Part shown: in pieces, positions 1 through 6,464 of the stretch
How positions within the stretch are numbered: position 1 is the stretch's first letter
Layout of the letters: each line of letters begins with the position of its first letter
NCBI RefSeq assembly: GCF_946998255.1
Contig: NZ_CAMPYN010000060.1
Coordinates: 1 to 6,464 of the forward strand
DNA length: 6,464 nt
From: an uncultured Helcococcus sp.
GTDB lineage: Bacteria > Bacillota > Clostridia > Tissierellales > Peptoniphilaceae
Direction: 5' to 3'
Notes under the pieces: generated by a model
What the model saw: only the letters and a program-made list of their open reading frames with translations
Told to the model about the DNA's origin: nothing
The model's database searches: none
Translations under genes and position numbers: made by a program

Positions 1-1337
1 CATCAAAAAGATTGGGACTTCGTTCAGAAGCTTCATCAAGATATGAAAAAGGAATCTCTTCAAAATTAGCTGAATATGGTATAAAAAGATTTTTAAAATT
101 AATTGAAGAAACTAATTCAGGTTCACTAGTAGAAGGAATTCATGATGATGGATCCTATGAGGCCGAAGATCAATTTGTTAAAGTTAGAAATTCTAGGTTG
201 AATTCTTTATTAGGCCTAGACTTAAGTGTAGAAGAAAGTAAAAAATACTTGGAAGAATTAGAATTTGAATGCCAAGTTGAGGATGATATTATTACAGCTA
301 AGGTGCCATACTTTAGGTCAGATATTTCTATAGAAGCCGACCTTATTGAAGAGGTGGGTAGGCTTTATGGTTTCCACAATATTGAGCCAAAAGGACTAGA
401 AGGCCCATTAACCCAAGGTAAAAAATCAGACCTAAGAAACTTTATGGATAAAATAAGAGATGAAGTTTATGGACTCGGTTTTTCTGAAGTTGTGTCTTAT
501 TCTTTCATATCTCCAAAGCAATATGACAAGTTAAATTTAAGCCAAGATAGTAAATTAAGAGATAGCTTAAAAATATTAAATCCATTAGGGGAAGACTTCT
601 CCGTTATGAGAACTACCTTGATTGGAAATATGTTAGATATAATTAGAAGAAACCTAAATAACAAGCAGTTTGATTTAAGATTGTCAGAATTAGGAAATAG
701 TTTTGTAAAAGTAGGAGATGATCCTTCACAAAGCAAGGAAGAAAAATTACTAGTAATGGCCTTGGTAGGTGATGAATACGACTACTATTATCTAAAGGAT
801 AGCCTTGAAAAGTTATTGACTAAGTTAGGTATAGAAGACAATAAATTCCAAACTGAAGAAAATAATCCAAGCTTCCACCCTGGAAGAACAGCCAATGTTT
901 TAGTAAATGATGAAAAGTTAGCAGTAATAGGTGAAGTACATCCTTTGGTGTTAGATAATTTTGATATTAATAAGAGAGTTTACCTATTAGAAGCAAATGT
1001 TGATACTTTATTTAAATATGCTAATGACAATATCCAATATAAAGAAATTTCTAAATATCCATTAGTGGATAGGGATATTGCCTTTATCATAAATGATAGG
1101 GTTGAAGCCCAAGATATTATTGAAACAATCAGAAATAATGGTGGGGAAAATATAAAATTTGTAAAACTATTTGATAGGTATGCAGGAAGCCAAATTGAAG
1201 ATGGAAAAGTTTCTTTAGCATTTAAAATAGGTTTCCAATCAAATAGAAAAACCCTTAAAGATGATGAAATTAAAGCTGCTTTCAATAGAATAGTAGAGAA
1301 ACTAGAAGACTATTACGATATTGATTTAAGGAGTTAG
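1..1337 (+). CDS. pheT: Phenylalanyl-tRNA synthetase beta subunit, 5'-truncated by window edge
   Basis: Beta chain of the cytoplasmic PheS2PheT2 enzyme that attaches phenylalanine to tRNA-Phe. The frame is open from the first base (first whole codon at 3), so the start lies upstream. The TTG at 12 is an internal Leu in the family-typical LGLRSEASSRYEKG stretch (12-53), which ends the B3/B4 editing region. Next comes a B5 domain (about 180-392) with the RLNSLLG and VPYFRSDI...DLIEEVGRLYG signatures. The catalytic-like B6/B7 core follows, with NPLGEDFSVMRTTL from 579 and FHPGRTA from 873. Last is the C-terminal FDX-ACB anticodon-binding domain (about 1038-1334; YKEISKYPLVDRDIAF, then KLFDRYAG). 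About 444 residues are visible of a family normally near 800, so the N-terminal tRNA-binding OB domain and most of the editing domain are missing only because of the cut. PheS is expected just upstream. The stop is TAG at 1335-1337, 2 nt before zapA. Confidence 0.97.
   Translation, partial: SKRLGLRSEASSRYEKGISSKLAEYGIKRFLKLIEETNSGSLVEGIHDDGSYEAEDQFVKVRNSRLNSLLGLDLSVEESKKYLEELEFECQVEDDIITAKVPYFRSDISIEADLIEEVGRLYGFHNIEPKGLEGPLTQGKKSDLRNFMDKIRDEVYGLGFSEVVSYSFISPKQYDKLNLSQDSKLRDSLKILNPLGEDFSVMRTTLIGNMLDIIRRNLNNKQFDLRLSELGNSFVKVGDDPSQSKEEKLLVMALVGDEYDYYYLKDSLEKLLTKLGIEDNKFQTEENNPSFHPGRTANVLVNDEKLAVIGEVHPLVLDNFDINKRVYLLEANVDTLFKYANDNIQYKEISKYPLVDRDIAFIINDRVEAQDIIETIRNNGGENIKFVKLFDRYAGSQIEDGKVSLAFKIGFQSNRKTLKDDEIKAAFNRIVEKLEDYYDIDLRS
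1328..1333 (+). promoter_or_regulatory. Ribosome binding site of zapA
   Basis: AAGGAG lies 6 nt before the ATG at 1340 and sits inside the last codons of pheT. It fixes the zapA start and shows that zapA translation begins on mRNA still being read for pheT. Confidence 0.85.
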
Positions 1338-1339
1338 GT

Positions 1340-1879
1340 ATGGATAGAAACAGCTATGAGTTCAAAATAGATGATAACTCATATGTTTTGAAGACAAATA
1401 GGTCAGAAGAAGAGGCTGAAAAAATAGTTGCTTATGTTGATAAGCAAATTGATAAGGCTAAAAAAACTATAAAATACAAAAATAAGGCTGCATACACAGC
1501 CTTGGCATGTTTAAATATTGCGGATGACCTGTATGATATAGACCAGGAATTAGAACAATTAAAAGAAGATACAGCTGAAGCAATGGAACATTATGAACCT
1601 CTAAAGGCTGAATATCATGCCTACAAGGAAGACCATAAGGAAGCAGATATCTTAATAATGGATTTGAAAGAAAAATTATTTGATTTAGAAAAGGATCTAG
1701 AACGTATAAGCCTTGAAAGAGATAATTATAAATTAGAATTGGATAGGCAAAAAAACTTAGCAGACAAGTCTATTGAAGAAACAACAGATTTAAGAAATAA
1801 ATTATTAGAAGAAGAAAAGAAAACTTTGATGGCTAATAAAAAGCTAGAAGAATTATTAAAAAACAGAACAGGAAACTAA
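1340..1879 (+). CDS. zapA: ZapA-family cell division protein with long coiled-coil tail
   Basis: Likely a cytoplasmic partner of FtsZ that bundles its filaments at the division site. The N-terminal part (residues 5-66) has the ZapA pattern: a short beta hairpin (YEFKIDDNSYVLKT), then EEEAEKIVAYVDKQID, then a helix ending in AAYTALACLNIADDL, which matches the family's 'A..LAALNIADEL' signature. From about residue 67 to 175 the protein is Glu/Lys-rich with heptad-like leucines and is predicted to be coiled coil. At 179 residues it is about twice the length of compact ZapA proteins such as that of Bacillus (about 85 residues). Many clostridial homologues are longer, so this is an extension rather than a fusion to a known domain. 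There is no signal peptide or membrane segment. It sits 2 nt after pheT and overlaps mutS2 by 1 nt. Family assignment rests on the N-terminal motif; the role of the tail is unknown. Confidence 0.85.
   Translation: MDRNSYEFKIDDNSYVLKTNRSEEEAEKIVAYVDKQIDKAKKTIKYKNKAAYTALACLNIADDLYDIDQELEQLKEDTAEAMEHYEPLKAEYHAYKEDHKEADILIMDLKEKLFDLEKDLERISLERDNYKLELDRQKNLADKSIEETTDLRNKLLEEEKKTLMANKKLEELLKNRTGN
1870..1873 (+). promoter_or_regulatory. Ribosome binding site of mutS2
   Basis: AGGA lies 5 nt before the ATG at 1879, inside the last codons of zapA. The zapA stop and mutS2 start share a base (TAATG, 1877-1881), a standard arrangement for translational coupling. Confidence 0.75.
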
Positions 1880-4239
1880 TGGAAAAAAATACTCTTTTAA
1901 CCTTAGAGTGGGATAAAATTCAAGAAAATTTAATAGAATATTGTGCATCAACTTTAGCCAAGGACAAGGCGTCTAAAATAGTACCTTTAACCGATATAAA
2001 TAAAGTGAAATTCATGCAAGAAAAAACTGCAGATGCTGTAGAGCTTATTAGAAAATATTCATTTCCACCCTTGTATGGGATACATGATTTAAAGAGTATT
2101 GCAAATAGGTTAAAAAGACAGGCTATTTTGGAGAATTATGAATTATTACAGGTAGCCGATTCTTTAAGAGTGTCTCAATCATTGAAAGATTATAAGCATG
2201 GATTTGAAGGTGATAACTTAATAGTTGATCAAATAGATAAGCTTTACTCTAATAAGAGGATTCAAAAGGAAATTGAAAGAATCATTATTGATGAAGAGAC
2301 CATAGCAGATGATGCTTCTAAACAATTACTCAATATTAGAAAATCTATAAGTCAAAAAGAAGATGAAGTTAAAAGTAAGCTTCAACAATTGATTAAAAGT
2401 GACACAATCAATATTCAAGATGGTTTTGTGACTATGAGGGATGGTAGGTATGTGGTGCCTGTCAAGGCTGGAGCTAAAGCCAAGGTTCCTGGGATCACTC
2501 ATGATACATCAGCATCTGGCCAAACCTTGTATATAGAACCAATGGTTGTAGTTGAAATCAATAATAAGATTAGAGACTTAGAGATTGAAGAACAAGAAGA
2601 AATTAGAAGGATTCTAAAAGAATTATCAGAAATGATAAATCTCTATAGGGAAGATATTGCCAATAACCAATATCTTCTAGTAGATATTGATTTTACCTTT
2701 GCTAAGGCCAAGTATGCCTTAGATAAGTCTTATAATCAACCAATAATAAGTGAAGAGAAAATAATTGATATTAAACAAGCAAAACACCCATTGCTAAAAG
2801 GAAAAGTTGTACCTATTGATATAAAATTAGGTGAGGATTTCAAAGCCCTTGTAATTACTGGACCAAATACTGGTGGTAAAACAGTATCTTTGAAGACCTT
2901 AGGTTTAACTATTTTAATGGCACAAGCAGGTTTATTTGTTGCATGTGATCCATTTACAAAAGTTCCAGTCTTTGATCAGGTATTTACAGATATTGGTGAT
3001 AACCAATCCATCGAGCAAAACTTGTCTACTTTTTCTGCGTCAATGACCAATATAGTAAATATTTTATCTAAGGCTGATGAAAATTCCTTAGTCTTATTTG
3101 ATGAGCTTGGAAATGGTACTGACCCTACAGAAGGGGCAGCCCTCGCCATGTCAATAATCGATAATCTTGTTAAAAGAAATACCTTATTAGTATCTACTAC
3201 ACACTATTCAGAATTAAAGCTATATGCTATGTCCACAGAAGGTGTACAAAATGCCAATGTAGAATTTGATTTAGAAAGTCTATCACCAACTTATAGGTTA
3301 ATTATAGGTTTACCAGGTAAGTCAAACGCCTTTGAAATATCCAAAAGGCTAGGCTTATCCAATGAAATCTTAGCCAATGCAAGTTCTTATCTAAGTGAAG
3401 AAAATAGGAACTTTGAAGATATAATTTCTGAAATAGAAGATGATAAATTAGAACTGGATTTAGCTCTAAGAGAAGCAAGAAGTGAAAAACTTAAGTATGA
3501 GAAATTACAAGATGACTTTAATAGAGAATATGAGACTAGGAAACAAGCAGCACTAAAAGATATTGAAGATGCCCAAGAAAAAGCCAATAGAATATTAGAA
3601 GATGCTAAAGATGAGTCAAAAGAAATGATAAGACTTGCTAAAAAACAAGTGTCTTCAGGACAAAGCAAAGAATTAGATAGAGCCCATGCAGAAATCACGG
3701 ATAGGTATAAGTCTGCATCTAGAAAATATGAGCAAAAGAAAGAAATTAGACGAGAAGAGTCTGATTTAAAAGAAGCCTCAGACCTTAAACTTGGACAAAT
3801 TGTCAGGGTTATTTCTATGGGCGATGATGCAACAGTAATGACACTTCCTGACAATAAAGGTGATTTAATTGTACAAATGGGTATATTAAAATTTAATGTT
3901 AATATAAAAGATTTAAGAAAGACAAACCAAGACTTACAAAAAGAGAAGTCTCAGTCATCCTATAGGCAGGTTATGAAAAATGCTTCATCTAAAGAAGTAA
4001 AACAAGAACTTGATCTTAGAGGATTAAATGTAGATGAAGCCATAATAGAAGTAGAATCGTACTTTGATGATGCAATCTTGATGGGGCTTAAAAATGTAGC
4101 CCTAATCCATGGTAAGGGAACGGGTGCCCTGAGGGAAGGACTTACAAATTATTTAAGAAAATCAAGATATGTAGACCAATTTAGGATAGGTAAAGCAGAT
4201 GAAGGAGGAGCAGGTGTTACAATAGTAAGCCTGAAATAG
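1879..4239 (+). CDS. mutS2: MutS2 ATPase with KOW-like and C-terminal Smr domains
   Basis: MutS paralogue that lacks the mismatch-binding domain. In Bacillus subtilis it binds collided ribosomes and helps take them apart; in other bacteria it has been linked to suppression of recombination. The 786 residues match the usual family length. In order: N-terminal region (1-130); lever/clamp with the diagnostic DGFVTMRDGRYVVPVKAGAK (181-200) and HDTSASGQTLYIEP; ATPase with Walker A GPNTGGKT (328-335), signature-like STFSASM, Walker B LVLFDELGNGTDP (from 404) and the STTHYSE switch (439-445); a long Lys/Glu-rich coiled coil (about 515-630); a KOW-like beta domain (635-679); and an Smr domain (about 709-786) with LDLRG (711-715) and HGKGTGALR (744-752). 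All catalytic motifs look intact; the only oddity is Asn instead of the common Ala in the LGxGTDP loop. The start overlaps zapA by 1 nt, and the stop is 1 nt before argS. Confidence 0.97.
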   Translation: MEKNTLLTLEWDKIQENLIEYCASTLAKDKASKIVPLTDINKVKFMQEKTADAVELIRKYSFPPLYGIHDLKSIANRLKRQAILENYELLQVADSLRVSQSLKDYKHGFEGDNLIVDQIDKLYSNKRIQKEIERIIIDEETIADDASKQLLNIRKSISQKEDEVKSKLQQLIKSDTINIQDGFVTMRDGRYVVPVKAGAKAKVPGITHDTSASGQTLYIEPMVVVEINNKIRDLEIEEQEEIRRILKELSEMINLYREDIANNQYLLVDIDFTFAKAKYALDKSYNQPIISEEKIIDIKQAKHPLLKGKVVPIDIKLGEDFKALVITGPNTGGKTVSLKTLGLTILMAQAGLFVACDPFTKVPVFDQVFTDIGDNQSIEQNLSTFSASMTNIVNILSKADENSLVLFDELGNGTDPTEGAALAMSIIDNLVKRNTLLVSTTHYSELKLYAMSTEGVQNANVEFDLESLSPTYRLIIGLPGKSNAFEISKRLGLSNEILANASSYLSEENRNFEDIISEIEDDKLELDLALREARSEKLKYEKLQDDFNREYETRKQAALKDIEDAQEKANRILEDAKDESKEMIRLAKKQVSSGQSKELDRAHAEITDRYKSASRKYEQKKEIRREESDLKEASDLKLGQIVRVISMGDDATVMTLPDNKGDLIVQMGILKFNVNIKDLRKTNQDLQKEKSQSSYRQVMKNASSKEVKQELDLRGLNVDEAIIEVESYFDDAILMGLKNVALIHGKGTGALREGLTNYLRKSRYVDQFRIGKADEGGAGVTIVSLK
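4203..4208 (+). promoter_or_regulatory. Consensus Shine-Dalgarno-like motif far upstream of argS
   Basis: AGGAGG occurs in the end of mutS2 but ends 32 nt before the argS ATG, too far for normal initiation. It lies 5 nt before a GTG (4214) that is in the argS frame but meets TAG at 4223-4225 after three codons. The same bases encode the conserved Gly-Gly run near the MutS2 C-terminus, so protein constraint may fully explain the motif. A role in loading ribosomes near argS is possible but unproven. Confidence 0.25.
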
Positions 4240-4240
4240 T

Positions 4241-5932
4241 ATGAATTATAAAAATGAGATCAAAGATATACTAGTAGACTTAAATATTGGCTTGGAAAGT
4301 GAAGATATATATAACACAATTGAAACTCCACCAAATAAAGAAATGGGGGACTTCGCCTTTCCTACTTTTAAGCTAGCTAAAACATTAAGAAAAGCACCAA
4401 ACATAATTTCTCAAGACTTAGTAGGTCAGATAAAATCTGATTTATTTACTGAAATAAAGGCAGTTGGACCTTATATTAATTTCTATTTGGACCAAGATAA
4501 ATTTAATGAAGTAGTTTTGACTGAAGTATTTAAAGAAAAAGATAAGTATGGATCTTCTGATCTTGGAAAAGGAAAGACTATTACAATTGACTACTCCTCA
4601 ACTAATATAGCAAAACCATTCCACATAGGCCATATAAGGTCTACAGTAATTGGTGATTCCCTAAAAAGAATATTGAGATTTTTATCTTATGATGTAGTAG
4701 CCATAAACTACTTGGGAGACTATGGTACTCAATTTGGAGTTCTTTTGTCAGCCTATAAAAAATGGGGGAATAAGGAAGAAATAAATGCAGATCCAATTAA
4801 AGAACTACTTAAACTATATGTGAAATATACTGAAGAAGCTGAAAAAAATCCTGATCTAATGGACGAAGCTAGAGCTTGGTTCAAAAAGTTAGAAGATAAG
4901 GATGAAGAAGCACTAAAAGTATGGTCATGGTTTAAGGAAATAAGTTTAAAAGAGTTTAATAGGGTATATGACTTATTAGAAATTGACTTTGATTCATATG
5001 ATGGAGAATATTACCATTCACAATTTGTAGATGAAGTGGTTAAAGAACTAGAAGATAAAAATCTTTTAGTAGAATCAGAAGGTGCAACAGTAATTGAAAT
5101 GGGGGAAGAAGAACCACCAGCAATTATTTTGAAAAAAGATGGGTCTTCAACCTATATTACTAGAGATGTAGCTACAGCCCTTTATAGAAAAAAACATTAT
5201 GATTTTTATAAAAATATATATGTGGTAGCTACCCAACAAAACTTACACTTTAGAACCCTAAAAGAAATTTTAGGGAAAATGGGTTATGAATGGGAAAAAG
5301 ATATAGACCATGTTCAATTTGGTATGGTTTCACTCAAAGATGGTACCATGTCAACAAGAAAGGGTAAGGTTGTATTTTTAGAAGACGTATTAAATAAGGC
5401 TATAGATAAGACCAAGGATATAATCGAAGAAAGAAATCCTGACCTTGAAAATAAAGATCAGATAGCTAAACAAATAGGTATAGGAGCTGTTAAGTTCCAA
5501 GAGTTATTTAATACTAGAATAAAAGACTATGTATTTGATTGGGACCAGGTACTAAATTTTGAAGGTGAAACAGGCCCTTATGTACAATATGCCCATGCTA
5601 GAGCTAATCAAATATTAGAGAGATTAGGACTTGAAATAGATGACCAGGTTGATTTTTCTTTATTAAAAGAAAAGCAAGAGATAGATTTAATCAAGTTAAT
5701 CTATAACACACCAGAGGTGATTCTATCTGCTAAAGACAAGTTGGAACCTTCTGTAATTACTAGACATGTTACAGACCTAGCTCAAGCCTTTAACTCCTTC
5801 TACAACAATATTCACATATTAAATTCAGAAGAAGATATCAAAAAGGCTAGAGCCTTACTTGTATACGCAGTTAAGATAAATATAAAAAACCTATTATATC
5901 TTTTAGGTATACATGCTCCAGATAAGATGTAG
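4241..5932 (+). CDS. argS: Arginyl-tRNA synthetase
   Basis: Class I cytoplasmic enzyme that charges tRNA-Arg with arginine, using ATP and needing the tRNA for activation. Domains in order: the ArgRS-specific N-terminal add-1 domain (about 1-85, with ETPPNKEMGDFAFPTFKLAK); the Rossmann catalytic core with SSTNIAKPFHIGHIRST, HIGH at 128-131; TYITRDVATALYR (304-316); VVATQQNLHF (328-337); the MSTRKG loop (370-375), which replaces KMSK in many ArgRS; and the DALR-type anticodon-binding helices (from about YVQYAHARANQILE, 447-460, to the end LLGIHAPDKM). At 563 residues it is full length. ATG 4241 is the only plausible start: stops in this frame lie at 4223, 4226 and 4232. There is no Shine-Dalgarno site at normal spacing, and the mutS2 stop is 1 nt upstream, so initiation probably depends on coupling to mutS2. 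Every arginine codon in the gene is AGA or AGG. Confidence 0.98.
   Translation: MNYKNEIKDILVDLNIGLESEDIYNTIETPPNKEMGDFAFPTFKLAKTLRKAPNIISQDLVGQIKSDLFTEIKAVGPYINFYLDQDKFNEVVLTEVFKEKDKYGSSDLGKGKTITIDYSSTNIAKPFHIGHIRSTVIGDSLKRILRFLSYDVVAINYLGDYGTQFGVLLSAYKKWGNKEEINADPIKELLKLYVKYTEEAEKNPDLMDEARAWFKKLEDKDEEALKVWSWFKEISLKEFNRVYDLLEIDFDSYDGEYYHSQFVDEVVKELEDKNLLVESEGATVIEMGEEEPPAIILKKDGSSTYITRDVATALYRKKHYDFYKNIYVVATQQNLHFRTLKEILGKMGYEWEKDIDHVQFGMVSLKDGTMSTRKGKVVFLEDVLNKAIDKTKDIIEERNPDLENKDQIAKQIGIGAVKFQELFNTRIKDYVFDWDQVLNFEGETGPYVQYAHARANQILERLGLEIDDQVDFSLLKEKQEIDLIKLIYNTPEVILSAKDKLEPSVITRHVTDLAQAFNSFYNNIHILNSEEDIKKARALLVYAVKINIKNLLYLLGIHAPDKM
5256..5275 (+). other. Intragenic hairpin with GAAA loop
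   Basis: A perfect 8-bp inverted repeat (CCCTAAAA / TTTTAGGG) flanks a GAAA tetraloop of the stable GNRA class, inside argS over residues TLKEILG. No U-run follows, so it is not an intrinsic terminator. In DNA this AT-rich, one such repeat in 6 kb could arise by chance. Confidence 0.3.
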
Positions 5933-5936
5933 GAGG
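5931..5936 (+). promoter_or_regulatory. Ribosome binding site of the membrane protein gene
   Basis: AGGAGG begins within the argS stop codon (TAG, 5930-5932) and lies 4 nt before the ATG at 5941. It is the best-matched Shine-Dalgarno site at normal spacing in the window and strongly supports the start of the last gene. Confidence 0.88.
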
Positions 5937-5940
5937 AACC

Positions 5941-6464
5941 ATGTTACAAGATTTTATAAATGTAAATAAAAGAGCTTTTAATAAAACTTTAGAAAATATT
6001 AAATTTGTTCCAATATTAGCCTTAGTATTATTTTTATCTAATATAGCTATGACTTTTATTATGTCCTTGTTAAGCTCAGCAAACCAAGCTTCAGATTTTA
6101 TATTAGGGTTTATAAGATACATAGTTAGTGTATCTTTTGCATCTTTGCTGGTTACAATTTTAGAATATATAGTATTTTATAATAGGTTTTCTATAGATAA
6201 TCTAAAAGAAGGATTTAGTAAATACCTAAATCCTTTGCTGAATACTTACTTTTACCTTACAATTGCAAATATTATATTATCAAACCTAGCATTTACACTT
6301 AAAATGCCAATTATATTTATAATTTTTACTTATGCTAACCTGGCTATTCAATCAACCATTTATGAGCAAACTTATATAGCTAGACAATCAGGAATAGATG
6401 CTATTGTTGATTCTGTAAAATTTATTATCAATAATATATTATATTGGATTTTACCAATGCTAGC
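5941..6464 (+). CDS. Unrecognised polytopic membrane protein, 3'-truncated by window edge
   Basis: I do not recognise the family. The frame is open from ATG 5941 to the end of the window (174 whole codons, no stop). The product starts MLQDFINVNKRAFNKTLENI and has five hydrophobic segments, at about residues 21-44, 54-80, 98-120, 122-138 and 161-174. The N-terminus carries several Lys/Arg before the first segment, which suggests it stays in the cytoplasm, and no cleavable signal peptide is apparent. Amphipathic linkers lie at 81-97 and 139-160. The latter (YEQTYIARQSGIDAIVDSVKF, then a helix) loosely recalls the 'A..S...' hinge seen in uncharacterised multi-pass families of the DUF975/DUF4013 kind, but this is only a resemblance of layout. 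The gene is real: it has a strong ribosome binding site, begins 8 nt after argS, and shares the base composition of its neighbours. It is probably the next gene of the same operon. Function unknown. Confidence 0.85.
   Translation, partial: MLQDFINVNKRAFNKTLENIKFVPILALVLFLSNIAMTFIMSLLSSANQASDFILGFIRYIVSVSFASLLVTILEYIVFYNRFSIDNLKEGFSKYLNPLLNTYFYLTIANIILSNLAFTLKMPIIFIIFTYANLAIQSTIYEQTYIARQSGIDAIVDSVKFIINNILYWILPML
6209..6235 (+). other. Perfect 10-bp inverted repeat inside the membrane protein gene
   Basis: AAGGATTTAG (6209-6218) and CTAAATCCTT (6226-6235) are exact reverse complements around a 7-nt loop, with a possible G-U pair extending the base. It lies within codons for the linker around residues 90-99. 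Only three T residues end the stem, so it is not a good intrinsic terminator. It could be an RNA hairpin that affects translation or decay, a DNA-binding site, or chance in AT-rich sequence. Confidence 0.35.

Noticed and set aside
12..14. TTG as the start of the first reading frame
   Set aside because: It encodes Leu inside the conserved LGLRSEASSR motif of PheT, and the frame is open to the left edge; the gene is truncated by the window.
497..736. Minus-strand open frame within pheT
   Set aside because: Shadow of a well-conserved PheT core (the NPLGEDFSVMRTTL region); no independent support.
808..845. Possible internal promoter (TTGACT followed after 17 nt by CAATAA)
   Set aside because: The -10 match is weak, such matches are common by chance in AT-rich coding DNA, and it lies deep inside pheT with nothing to promote nearby.
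980..1285. Minus-strand open frame within pheT
   Set aside because: Shadow of the FDX-ACB domain of PheT, with no ribosome site or recognisable motif.
3387..3854. Minus-strand open frame of 155 codons
   Set aside because: It lies opposite the mutS2 coiled coil; its Ser/Leu/Phe-rich product is what antisense reading of Glu/Lys/Asp-rich codons gives. No ribosome site or family motif was seen.
1338..5940. Search for intergenic terminators, riboswitches or tRNAs
   Set aside because: Gene junctions are at most 8 nt, leaving no space, and no tRNA-like or riboswitch-like sequence was recognised within the genes.
4203..5952. Similar strings AGGAGGA...TGTTACAA at 4203-4222 and 5931-5949
   Set aside because: The first copy encodes conserved MutS2 C-terminal residues and the second is a normal ribosome site plus start codons. 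The match is short, with a spacing difference, and is best taken as coincidence.
5871..6122. Minus-strand open frame across the argS end and the next gene
   Set aside because: It spans two genes supported on the + strand and runs opposite a strong ribosome site and start; composition is that of an antisense shadow.

Overview
The window is one unbroken, tightly packed set of co-directional genes on the + strand: pheT (5' end missing), zapA, mutS2, argS, and the start of an integral membrane protein gene that runs off the right edge. The DNA is AT-rich (about one third G+C by eye). Arginine codons are almost all AGA/AGG, and Shine-Dalgarno sites are strong. A ZapA-MutS2 pairing downstream of pheT points to a low-GC Gram-positive (Firmicutes/Bacillota). 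The style of the proteins suggests an anaerobic clostridial or Tissierellia-type lineage (for example Peptoniphilaceae such as Anaerococcus or Peptoniphilus). That genus-level guess is inference only and is held with low confidence.

Layout. Positions 1-1337 hold the C-terminal half or more of the phenylalanyl-tRNA synthetase beta chain. Positions 1340-1879 encode a ZapA-type FtsZ-ring protein with an unusually long coiled-coil tail. Positions 1879-4239 encode full-length MutS2 (lever/clamp, ABC-type ATPase, coiled coil, KOW-like and Smr domains). Positions 4241-5932 encode full-length arginyl-tRNA synthetase. Positions 5941-6464 encode the N-terminal 174 residues of an unrecognised polytopic membrane protein. 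The junctions are +2, -1, +1 and +8 nt. There is no room for intergenic promoters or terminators, so the set is very probably one transcript with translational coupling. The operon's promoter, any leader (for example a T-box) and its terminator all lie outside the window.

How the genes fit together. PheT (with PheS, expected upstream) and ArgS charge tRNAs. MutS2 is now known in Bacillus subtilis as a sensor and rescuer of collided ribosomes. Three of the five genes therefore serve translation, with ZapA linking the operon to cell division. Compared with B. subtilis, where pheST is followed by rnhC, zapA, a cvpA-like gene, polX and mutS2, this locus looks condensed, with argS attached.

Novelty. 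I do not see a previously undescribed system, mobile element, CRISPR array or RNA gene here. The points most worth a second look are the missing Shine-Dalgarno site of argS, the long ZapA tail, the unknown membrane protein at the end of a housekeeping operon, and a perfect 10-bp inverted repeat inside that membrane gene.
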